A stretch of DNA of 64,000 nt from Eudorina sp. 2006-703-Eu-15 (taxonomy: Eukaryota; Chlorophyta; Chlorophyceae; Chlamydomonadales; Volvocaceae). Under the pieces are notes generated by a model. That model was not told the origin of the DNA. It worked only from the letters and a program-made list of their open reading frames with translations, and ran no database searches. A program made the translations under genes and the position numbers. The stretch lies in the NCBI GenBank assembly GCA_003117195.1, contig BDSI01000007.1:1798001-1862000 (forward strand). Reading direction: 5' to 3'. Shown piece by piece: positions 36,501 through 46,534 of the stretch. Numbering within the stretch: the first letter of the stretch is position 1; each line of letters opens with the position of its first letter.

Positions 36501-37174
36501 GGTCACCGCCGGCGGCTGCCGCGTCCTCAGCGATAAGGTGGGTCCGCCGGCCCCGTCAGAGCACCTGAACCCGGGGCGCCGACGAGGACTCATGGCAGGT
36601 TCCCAACACACAGGGGTTCCTCTGGGCGGGTTCCTCAGGGTCCGCTCCCGGGAGTTGGCCTGGCCAGGTAGCCCGCCTCGGCTCGTGTGGGCTCACGAGG
36701 ACGTGTCTTCAAGGGGCATGTAAGGTTGGGGTTGTTTTTTTTCATCCCAGGTCCCCAGTTCGACCCGATCCCGCTGCGTTTTTTTAATGGGGATGCGGGA
36801 TGGCCCCGGGGGGACTGGGACGGCCGCAGGCGCCTGTGACGATCCGAGAGGTGGAGGAGCTGGCGGGGTCGGCGGCGGCGGCGGCAGCGGCGGCCGGCTC
36901 GCCGGTGGCGGCGGCCGGTCTGCTGCCGTGGCCGCCCCGGGGGCAGGTGGCCCAGCACCGCCAGCTGGGTCAGGAGGACGAGGAGGTGCGGCGGGGAAAG
37001 GACGAGGAGCAGCGGGAGACGGCGGCGTCGGCGGCTGCGGTGACGTCCCCGGGCGCCTCATCAGCGACTGCTGCCGCAGCGGCGGTGGCGGCGGCGGCGG
37101 CGGCGGCGGAAGTTCGGGTCGGGGCTGCTGCTGCTACTGCTGCTGGTGGGGAACGACGTCTCGCGGGTTTGTAA
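31616..37174 (+). CDS. ICP55: mitochondrial Xaa-Pro aminopeptidase, ICP55 / aminopeptidase P3 type (M24B)
   Basis: Proposed exons: 31616-31795, 32044-32202, 32781-32850, 33229-33281, 33643-33726, 34109-34457, 34980-35172, 35542-35679, 35833-35945, 36428-36537, 36830-37174; phases agree, 597 aa. The first exon encodes a basic, Ser/Arg-rich presequence (MLARLVAGLV..., then LLKRCLSNYAS) running into AGQPTALTHPE, a junction typical of plant ICP55. The N-domain contains EYRDRRKRLAHLLP, IPWPYRQDPDFFYLTG and RERWDGASVS. All five dimetal ligands of pita-bread peptidases are visible: D324 (LMDAGAE), D335 (SDVTRTWP), H418 (GHYLGLD), E445 (TVEPG) and E467 (RIEDDVL). ICP55 removes one residue from mitochondrial precursors after MPP cleavage, stabilising them against N-degron turnover. 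The last exon adds an unusual Ala-rich and charged tail of about 100 residues. The strong motif set makes the family call secure; the subfamily rests on the presequence and N-domain. Confidence 0.92.
33427..33581 (+). repeat. (CTGC)n tetranucleotide array
   Basis: Interrupted CCTG/CTTC run of about 150 bp within intron 4 of the aminopeptidase gene, upstream of the acceptor at 33,641-33,642. Confidence 0.93.
35379..35436 (+). repeat. 10-bp tandem repeat CACACCTCAC
   Basis: Six or so perfect copies in intron 7 of the aminopeptidase gene. Confidence 0.92.
35800..35826 (+). repeat. interstitial telomere-like repeat (CCCTAAAA)
   Basis: TTAAACCCTAAAACCCTAAAACC contains two to three units of CCCTAAAA, the complement of the Chlamydomonas-type telomere repeat TTTTAGGG. 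It abuts the acceptor of exon 9 of the aminopeptidase gene (exon starts 35,833). Confidence 0.8.
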
Positions 37175-39768
37175 GGCTCGGTCGAGTCGTGTCGGCCAGC
37201 CCCACTGCCAACTGAGAGCGCGAGGGATGTGCGGACGATGAGGCGGGCCGTGGACGTGTTTTGCGGTTCTCTGGAGCTCGGATCCCGGAGGGAGGGAGAG
37301 AAAGAGAGAGGCCGTGTCGGTGGGTGGAGGGCATGCCTGCTCGCTGACGTACCGTGTGTACGGTATGCCGAGGCCACGTCGGATTGGGGGAGGGACACGG
37401 AGATCCCCCCTCCGGCCCGCTGGGCTCTAAAGGCTACAGCAGCGGCGGGTCATGCAAGATATGAGGCCCGAACATGCGATCGCAGTACGACAAACCCCCG
37501 CGTGTGTGCGTGCGAAGGGTTCGCGAAGGGTTGGTGCACGCGATAACATGGGCGATGTATCTGCGGCGGGGGCGGGGGGGGGGCCAGGGGCGGGGGCGGG
37601 GAAAGGAAGTGCGCCAAGCCCTGAGCAGTGACTTCAGAGGTGCACCCGACAGAGTGACTAATGTCGTACCGCACGCCATGCTCCCCCATCCGCTTCAATG
37701 TACGGCGGGGTCGGGGGGAGCCGGGGCCCTAGGGAGGAGTCGCCGGCTCGCCCGTGGGCCCGGCGGGGCGGGGCGGGGTCGGCTCCCCGCTGTCTGTCGT
37801 CTGTCGGGGACGGCAGGTGAATTTGCCTTCACAGGAGCGTGCTTCCGAAACCGGTAAATACAGGGGCCGAGGTTAAGGGCGAGGGGCGGGGCGAGGGTAG
37901 GGGCGAGGGGAAGACGAGGTGTGGCGAGGTCGGGGTTGGAACTTTGGATACGGTACCGTCACCACCACCACCACCACTGCTGACCGATACAGGATCCAGC
38001 GACGGCGTGGGGCGAACACGTGTGTGCTTGTACGGAAGTACGAGCTATTCGTACAAGATGTGTGCGGAGCTTGTCGGTTGTGATGACGCGACCTGCGTGA
38101 CACGGGCAAGGGGGAGGGCAGGGAGGCGCTCCCCGCCCCCCAGTGCCCACTCCCAAACTCCAGTACCGCCGGAGTTGTAGCGGGCAACCAACGTCTCCCC
38201 CTGGCGAAGGATCTGGGGGTCTTCCCTTGTGGCCACTTCCATCGCTGAACATTTGAACTTCGCCCGCATGGCATTACACACGTGTGTGCAGGCTGGCACG
38301 CGACGGTGCTCCAAGACACCACAGGGGTGGCAGTGAACCCGGGCCCGATATCTACCGGCCATCCAGGCTCTCTAGGAACAATACCACATGTGGAGTTGAC
38401 GGCTCACACACAGCACCTCCATCCCCGGGCCGACCGTAAACAACCTGCCGCCGTACAAGTCCGTAAACGTTGGTGTCTTGGTGATTCCGTAGCCGCCATG
38501 CGACGGACGCTGTTGTCGATGACCCGCCGGATCACCCCGCCGGCCGCCGCACTCACTCGCCGGGCCCCCTGGAGAGTGTACAGCATACATATATATACAC
38601 GAACGCTTGCAAGCGGGCAAGGTGGCGGGCGGGCGCTAGGTTGATCACGAGGTCGCCCCACGGGTCGGCCGACCGTCCCATGGGTCGGCCGACCGTCCCA
38701 TGGGTCGGCCGACCGTCCCACGGGTCGGCCGTCCATTACGCTGGTGGTACTGCAGTACCCATAGAGCGTCGTTTGGGCACGACCCTGGAACCGCGTGTCC
38801 CAGTGCGCCCGGCGGGACGAGGTTGCCGCCCACACCAGGTATTCGCGCGGCGCTTCCAGTCCACAGTTCATCCACAGTTCAATCCACTGCGGCCACACAT
38901 TCCATTCGAACCTTGCCGGTCACGCTTTGACGCGTCCGTCCCTCGCAACCTTCACCCCCCAAAAGTGCTTCCCCAGTGGGCATTTCGGCGCTTGCTCCCT
39001 CCTCCTCCGTCCCTTATCCGGCGATCACGATCAGGAAACTCCCCATAGCCTCCGCGCCAACTCGCGCGCAACACAATATGCGGAGAGCGCGGGTTCCCAC
39101 CCTATCCACCCACCCGTCCATCATCCATCCACCCATCCATCCGCCCACCCTAAATATCCAGCCGTCCACTCGCCCTCCACCCTCCACATGGCGCAGCCGT
39201 GCAGCCGTGTAGGGGCGGTGAAACCGCAGCGGCGGCACAGCTCCCAGGAGGACCCATCTCAGCGGCCGGACCTCGACAGTAGGAGGACATCAAAACCGAC
39301 CGATCTGACATCTAAAACCGTCACGCAACTAACTGCGTTCGCCGCAGTTAAAAAAGAAACCCTGTCGATCCGCCGGGTCCGAAACACTGCCGCGTGCTGA
39401 AGGGGAACAGATGTACCCCCGGGGAGGGAGGGAGGGAGGGAGGGGTAAAGGCGCGCCAACACATGCGCGGCCATCGCCGTTGTGGCGGAATCCTTACCAG
39501 CCAACGCAACTTCCCCCGCTGCGGCCTGCGTTCGGCGTTTCATGGATCCTGTTCCGCGCCTCATTCCGCAGCAGTAATTTCTTTTCCGGACGGCTCCCAA
39601 GTGCGCCAACGCAAGGCCGGCACATGAACTGATGTGTCGCAATGGCGTTATACACCGCGAAACCAACAACAAGCACAACACCAACAACAATGACAACGAC
39701 GACGACGACCGACATCAACAATCGGGCGGGTTCCCCCTCGCCACACACAAACCTACACACACGCAAAC

Positions 39769-39812
<44 letters not shown>

Positions 39813-40541
39813 CCACACATACAAACCCACACATACAAACCCACCCGAGGAGGGCACCGAAAATCAATTCCGGGATGCCTGCTAACCGTGTCAGCCGGTT
39901 GGGGCTAAGACCTGACCCCAGAACCATCCACCCCGCTACCCAGCAGCCCCACGTGAGGCCCCACCACCACCACCACCCTGCACCCCATCCCCTGCCAAAA
40001 CCCTGACCGCATCACCTGCAGAGCGCGCCACCTGCCCACCCTCCTGCTTCAGTGCCTGCTCACCTACCTACCTAGCCACCTGCCCCGGACCGTCTCAGCC
40101 TGCGCAGTCTCAACGGGCGCCGCCCCGCGCCCACCGCGCCCCGCCATGCATGTAGCCCGGAACCCAGCCTGACCTCCGGGCTTCGCCCCGTCTGACCTCC
40201 GGGCTTCGCCCCGTCCCGAATCTTCCCTGTTGATTCGCCCTCAGTTCCAGACCCGACTGGGCCTCGCCTAACGCCGCAATCCTCCCGAATCATCGACCCT
40301 CGACCGCACACACACCCCTGTCCCGCCTTGTCCGCCCCCAAGCATCCTCCGGACATCTCAGACGGCCGCGTGTGTGTCATGTCTGCGATTCGACGCCTCC
40401 CGCCCCGCCGCCCTGACCTCCCTGACCTCCCTGACCTCCCTGCCCTTTTGTGACAACCCGTGCGGAACAGCTCGGCCCCCGTTTCACCTTGCCCCGTTCC
40501 CCCCGTGCTGCCGTACTCGCCCAGGCAGGCCGGCCACGCGG
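37175..40541. other. 3.4-kb intergenic stretch, no gene recognised
   Basis: Contains the 3' flank of the aminopeptidase gene, a palindrome-bearing tandem repeat (38,653-38,730), CATC-rich and (AC)n tracts (39,100-39,150, 39,770-39,810) and three copies of TGACCTCC near 40,410. Frames such as 38,795-39,400 and 39,632-40,006 mostly translate simple repeats, with no splice or family support. Confidence 0.5.
38653..38730 (+). repeat. 20-bp tandem repeat containing GGTCGGCCGACC palindrome
   Basis: Four copies of a unit reading GGGTCGGCCGACCGTCCCAT with minor variation; each holds the 12-bp perfect palindrome GGTCGGCCGACC except the last, which is broken. Confidence 0.92.
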
Positions 40542-41591
40542 TCAGGTCTGCATGCGCTTGGCCACGCCCGTGAACCTCTCGCGGGAGCTGCCGCTGCTGC
40601 CGCTGCTCCGCGGCCTCATGGCCCCCGGCATGGCGGCCCCGCTGCCGCTACCGGTGCCCGCGGAGGGCAGGCTGGAGATGCTGGCGCGGAGCGGCCGCGT
40701 GGGGCCCGCAGCCGGCGGGCCCCCGCCCTCCTGTTCCTTCTCCATGGCTTCCATGATGCCGTCCAGGAAGAAGTGCAGGAACTCGTTCGTGATGTCCGGG
40801 TAGTTGCGCATCTGCCGCTCGCGACCCGCCATGCCGCTGCGCTCCCGATCGATGTCCGCATTCAGCTTGTCGATCTGGGGGAGGGAGGGCCGGGAGGGAG
40901 ATATAGGAAATTGGTAGACAGGAGGAGGGAGGGAGGGGGGAGGGAGGCCAGGGAGGGAGGTCAGGGAGGGGGAGGGAGGTCAGGGAGGGAGGGTAGGGTA
41001 GTGGATCCAACGATTACGTGTGCAGGGGTGTTTGACAGTAGGGGCCTGTGTCGGAAAAACAACGATTGTGGAGAAAGGGGCATGTACGGAGTAACGGCCG
41101 AAGACGAGTCGTGCTGCAGCATGTGCAGGGGCACCATGCACGTCGGGGGAAGGAGGCAGGAGGGGGAATGCGGAGCATTAGCGGGGCTGGAGAGTGGGGA
41201 TTCGCGCTCGGGGCGTCTTGGCGCTGTGAGCTTAGGGCACAGGAGGCGCGTTTAGGACTGAAGCTGGGGTGCTGTATCGAAGCCTCTGTCCGGGTTTCGG
41301 CCGATGACTGTCAGTCTAAATCAAACGAAACGCATTAAAAGGCGACTCGTCATGTTCGGCACCGCTCACCATGCCGTCAAGCTCCATAATGAATCCCTGC
41401 ATGTCACCCTGTGACTCTCTCAGTTTGTCCATTATGCGATCCAGTTGGACAGATAGCCTCTCTGGGTGCTGTTTGAAGTAGCTTGCCAATTCGGCCTGTG
41501 CCCAATCGTGTTCGTCCATTATGAGTACCGGTGCTTCCGGCATTCGGCCTGCCGGTGACGCCGTCGCTGCTCGCCTAAGAGTCGGCTGCAT
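40542..41591 (-). CDS. uncharacterised 184-aa helical protein
   Basis: Two exons on the minus strand: 41591-41370 and 40874-40542, joined in phase 0 by a GTGAGC donor and a CCCCCAG acceptor. The first exon gives a short basic Ala-rich N-terminus and then HDWAQAELASYFKQHPERLS and LDRIMDKLRESQGDMQGF, the second IDKLNADIDRERSGMAGRER and FLHFFLDGIMEAME. The central 110 residues are strongly helical with heptad-like spacing of Leu/Ile/Met, probably a coiled coil; the last 60 are Gly/Ser/Pro-rich and end basic. I recognise no family. Start chosen as the first in-frame ATG (AGGAATGCAG context). A structural or adaptor protein is plausible from composition, but function is unknown. Confidence 0.65.
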
Positions 41592-42632
41592 TCCTAATCA
41601 ACAAATCGTCTGGTCGACACAGGGATTTTGAGCTACACAACGCTGAGCGCGGGCTTTCTGAAAGACACTTCAATATGGTTACCGTACCAAAGCAAGTTGT
41701 GAGTGATTCCGTATACGTTGTGTTGTAGAAACCAAAATTAGGTCAACGCAGGTGCCTACAGATACTTGAACATCAACATAGCACCATGTGCAGTTTCAGC
41801 TGTTGGTGCATGATACTCGAAACCAAACAGAGCTGATGTGTTCAAACAGTATAATGTCGCATTGTCATGTACATAGCGCTTCTGATGTTCGATCCGCGGA
41901 CAGTTCACTGCTCCACGGGTCGTTCCGTTGCATGCCCTGCTAGACGTCATGTAAACATCCTCATGCCTAGCATCAGTGCTTCATGGTTATAATAATTTCA
42001 ACTTCTAAACCATTAACATATTGGTATATCGTATCAGGTTCAGGTTCCGATATGCAGCAGAAGGGCGTTTCAAATTTCACCTTCACAACTTGCCACGACA
42101 ATCGTTTGCCGTAACGGATTCTAATGCATCCGACTGAGTCGCCCACGACCCATCCAACCCATCAGCCCGCAATCCAGCCAACCGTCCAGCACTGTGCCTC
42201 TCTACCCCAACGACCTTTTGTAATAATGTAAACCGTTACAAGGTGGACTTTGGTAGTGTCAACAAGCGCAACAAGCGCAACAATCGACCATCAAGCACCC
42301 CAACCGATACCGTTCCCAGCCGCCAACCGCAACATGTCGAATGCCTCCGGCCGGGTCATGGCTCAGGGGGCCCTATGTTACTGCGCCACACCCCTGCCAC
42401 CAGCAGCAAGATGCCGAAGGAAGTTGCCAAGCCCCAGGCCAACCACAGCGCGTGCCGCATAGCTAACACAGCGTCGCAAATCCAACCCCCGCCAGATCCA
42501 GATGTTCCTAGGGCCCTTTAAGGTGACCTCTCCCCACAACACCCTCCCTGCCGCGGGCCTCTCGTCACCCCGTCCGGCCCGGGGGGGGGCTCCTTCTTGC
42601 TCCGGCCACCTCCGCGTGGAAGAGGAGGGGGA
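41592..42632. other. AT-rich intergenic DNA between two minus-strand genes
   Basis: From about 41,600 to 42,240 the sequence is AT-rich and contains no exon-like frame. It includes the upstream region of the 184-aa gene and the 3' flank of the small gene to the right. Confidence 0.5.
42236..42240 (-). terminator. candidate polyadenylation signal TGTAA (minus strand)
   Basis: TTACA on the + strand about 395 nt beyond the proposed stop of the small minus-strand gene. Volvocine genes often use TGTAA, but a pentamer is weak evidence alone. Confidence 0.25.
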
Positions 42633-44175
42633 CTATTCGCCCTGCTCCTCCTCTCCCTGCTGGCGGCCCTGCATCTGCCCCTTGCTGGAGGTCTTGACGG
42701 CCGCTTCGTCATCGATGCGGCCAGCCATCTCGTGGATGCGGCCGCCGCCCAGGTGCTGGCCAACCTTCGAGGGGTGGGACGAAGATGGGACGGAGGGGCG
42801 GGAGGGGAGACGGGAGCAGGGCCGGGTGGAAGCATATGGGACCGGCCAGAAGAGAAGCGGATCGCGGGCTGGCGCAAAACCTCGCACATACACATGCATG
42901 AGAGCGTGTATAGTCAACACGAATAATTTACAGCGCGACGGGACTGACTGTGTGCGCGCGAAGCCGCGCGGCCGTGTTGTGCGTAAACTGAGGAGACAGG
43001 TTTGGGGCACTTTGAAAAAAATGCGCCGGGGTGAACGCCATGTACGGTGGCGCGGGCCGTAAGCACGCGGCATCCGAACCGGAGCCACCGTGCTCTGTAC
43101 GCGGCAAAACGGGCAAAGGCAATGACGCCGCGCGGTTCTTCGCCCTGCGCTCCGCTGCAGGATTATGCGCGGCCACGCACTGACGATCCCTGTGGCGCTG
43201 ACGATCTGCAGCGGACTTGCTTTATTTTCAAGGAGACGAACCGAAGGACCTCACCTTGACACGCTGTGCGACGTTGAAGCGGCCGTTGAGCGCCGCGGGG
43301 TGACGACGATCGGTCGAGGGAGGCGGCGAAGCAGGCACCGACCCATGAGACGGGATCGCACACGGGTTGGGACGTCACAGGGTGGTGGCACGGGATCGGC
43401 GCGAGGTCAGGAGACCCGCCGGTGGGATGAGCCGCTGGGAAGTAGGCGCACTAAACTTGCCTCACATGTTTTCACATACGGTATCTCGACAGGTCTTGCA
43501 ATCATTAACGGCAACCAAGCGACACAAAGGTCCGCTGTAACATCGTAACTAATAATAACAAAGAACAAAACGCGACAACCGTAAAGCATAACGAAGAACA
43601 GCAAGACATGGCGGAACTTGTGGCCCACACCGCTCGCGGAACGTGGCTGCCCTTAATGACACGGCCCGAGCGAAATGACACTCGAGATCCAGAAGCACAA
43701 CCCTAGCTGGGGGCCTGGCCCACCCCGACCCCGGAACGCTGCGCCGCGACCCAGCCGAGTACGTGACGCACCTCGTAGGACTCGCATTCATTGAAGTTCT
43801 TCCCGAACAGCTTCTGCAAGGGCCCGAAAGCGCGCGCGCAGCAAGGCGCAGGCACCGCTGAAATTGCAGCGACCCATGGGTCGGGCGCGAGCCCTTGAAA
43901 TCAGAGCAGCGGCGGGGGGTCGCAGCTAACCGCTCGAGCATCGCTATGGGCGGTGCGCTTCAAGCCTCTCCGCTCCAGCTCAGAGGTAGAGCGAATCACA
44001 CGACGCGCGCGAGCAGGTTCGGGCCACATCGATTCGCGGCATCGACCCCCGTGAGCAGCGGCCGTGAGGACGGCTAACAGATTTCACATCATTAACGGTG
44101 AAAACGATTCCGTTTCCGTTACCTCCATATGCCTACCTGGGCCATGTCGTCACGCTCGTCTTGGGTGGGCGGCAT
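42633..44175 (-). CDS. possible small uncharacterised gene (~70 aa) with tiny exons
   Basis: Minus-strand exons that join in phase 0: 44175-44137 (MPPTQDERDDMAQ, donor GTAGGC), 43813-43772 (KLFGKNFNECESYE, acceptor CTTGCAG, donor GTGCGT) and 42755-42633 (HLGGGRIHEMAGRIDDEAAV and on to a Gln/Glu-rich end at TAG). A nine-base microexon at 43263-43255 (Arg-Val-Lys, CACAG before and GTGAGG after) could be included without changing frame. An alternative acceptor for the last exon lies nine bases upstream (Val-Gly-Gln added). The protein is charged and soluble-looking, with one Cys. No family recognised; the whole model is inferred from splice logic and composition. Confidence 0.4.
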
Positions 44176-46534
44176 CGTTGCTACGGCTTTCGAAGCGCTG
44201 CGGTTGTCGAAAGTGAATTGAGCTGGCGAAGGCACACGCAGTGCGGGTACACGCGGGGTACAGCTTAGTGATGGCGCCTGGACAACAAAACGCAGTGCGG
44301 GGCGGCATCCTGGAAGAAATCAGGGGGCGGCCGCTCCAGGGAGCCAGGAGGCATATGAGGAGGCGGTGACGCATGCGCTGCCGTGCGTGCCGATCTTGGA
44401 TCCGACCTCAGTCCTTGGACTGACGTCTTCATCCGTGACCTTGCTTCGTTGCCTGCAGCAGGTGCTGCGCGACCTTGATTGCTTCCGCGCCTGTCCAGCC
44501 TGGCCGGTCCTGCCTCTGCCTGCCAACGGCTCCAGATAAAATAATAGTTGCCGAACAGAGACTGCGGAGTCACCCTCGGGCAGAAAATCAGGTCATCAAT
44601 ACCGCAACAGTTACAGCACGCGAAAGGGATGGAGACGGTTTAGTTTACCTGGGTAGTGGGTACCAACCTGGAAGCCTTCGCTGACCTACAGATCCGATTC
44701 GGGTCGCGGGGTTGGTGCCGGCCTGTGCTGGGCACTCTGGCGGCCGCGGTGCCAGCAGGCTTGGGACGACCCTCGCGCAGCGTACAGCCCGTGAAATCGT
44801 TTGAATCCCGGCCCTCGAAAGGTCGAAACCCCTTCTTCCCCTGTTACCTATCTGCACGTGAATGACGGTACGGTCGGCACACGGGCAATGGCAACGCGGT
44901 ATGCTGTGGAGATTGGACGGGGCGCGGCTCCGTCATCCGGCTGCATCCATCGCTGCACCTCCGTCCCTCTGACCCCCTCACGGCCCTCAGGACCCCCTGA
45001 CGCCTGACCCCGTTACTGCACATGGCTCGTGGACCAGCCGCGCCCGCGGTCACGGATTACAGCGCCCGCGAACGCCGCCGGACCGAGACATTTTGTCGTG
45101 GGCCTCAATGTCCCACTGAAGGGGGTCGGTGCGGGCATGTGTCACAGTCGCGGGTCCGATGGGGAAGTCCGACACACGAGAGCATTATGGCGAAGTTTGT
45201 AAGGGATCGTGCACAGCGTGGCATGAATTGAGACGTCGTACAACCGTGTGCTTACAGATTATTCTCAACCTGAGCTGCATGTCTGAGGAGCAAACTCATG
45301 CAGGTGTACCAAAGCACGTGTCAACTGCTGCAAACATGGTGCCGTCGCTGCGCAACGGCAAGCGAGCAAATCTGCCACGCGGGGTCCACTGCAACATCAT
45401 TAATATTAACAATATCCCAACACCCAGCCATGCCACGCGCACCGCACGACGTACGAGCGCACGTCAGCGCCTACCTCCGGGGAACGTTTGAAAACATGCC
45501 CTTGCCAATCACGACAGGGTCACGCGCCCCCTCGGCATGAGGTAGTATGGAATGCATACTTTCCTATGTCACGGGCCCCACCGCCACACACACAAGCAAC
45601 AGAGGGTTCTCCGCTAATAAACACAAGCAACAAAGGCCAACGATGAAAATAATGATGGCATAAGCTCGACCCGGCTGAACGCTTCAAAGAAGCCTTTTTT
45701 CGGGTCGCGAACACATTCATCAAGGAGGCGCGCCACAAGACGGCAGAGGCCACTTGAGGCCTGCCAATCATTTTTCACGGCCCCCTTCATGTTCCAGGGA
45801 TTTCACGGCGCAATATGTTGTCCTATGTCGCTCCGAACCACATGTCGCTCCGAACCCGTCCGAGCCACATCAGATCCGCCCAGCGCCGCATGTTCGGTAC
45901 GGCCATACCGTCTTTATTTATTGACATAGGCCCACGCACTCAACCGACTAATGACTCTCGCACACGCACTCAAAATTGTTGGACAACAGCCCGCACAGGA
46001 AGCCGCATACGGCTTCCATGCCCAGACGCATGCTTACTGCGGCGGCCATCCGTGCTCCCACTACACGCAAGCCACATGTGTATGCTCCGCTGGGACCCCA
46101 GCAGGCTTGGTGTCGGACAGGACAGGACGGACGAGGAAGCCCGACGGATCCGGCCGATCACCACTAAGTCAACCTGCCCGACTTGCCGCCGCTTGTTCAT
46201 GCCGTGCTGGACCACTCCAGATACTACTGATGGACACTTCTTCACTGACAAACCATGGCACCCGCCGAACCGGCGGCTCGTGCTAACAAGGTTGCAAACG
46301 TCTCAAGATGCATCTCGCACGCGGATATACACACACACACACACAGATTTTTTCGCGAACACAGAAACACATCAACATATGGTCGCGAGGATCCACAATA
46401 ATGCTCACGATGCACTACCAGCCCAGTCCTCTGCTTGCAAATCACGCAAGCTCTGCGGCCGCCCTTGCTCCGCTCCGCTCCGCTGTCCCGCCTCCGCTCC
46501 ACCTGCCTCCCCTCCGCAAGGAGGCTTGCTGACC
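44176..46534. other. intergenic DNA, no gene recognised
   Basis: Carries the upstream region of the small minus-strand gene and, towards 46,534, the 3' flank of PFL1. A long + strand frame from 45,815 runs into the antisense of PFL1 and is a shadow. A short (AC)n run is at 46,329-46,346. Confidence 0.5.
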
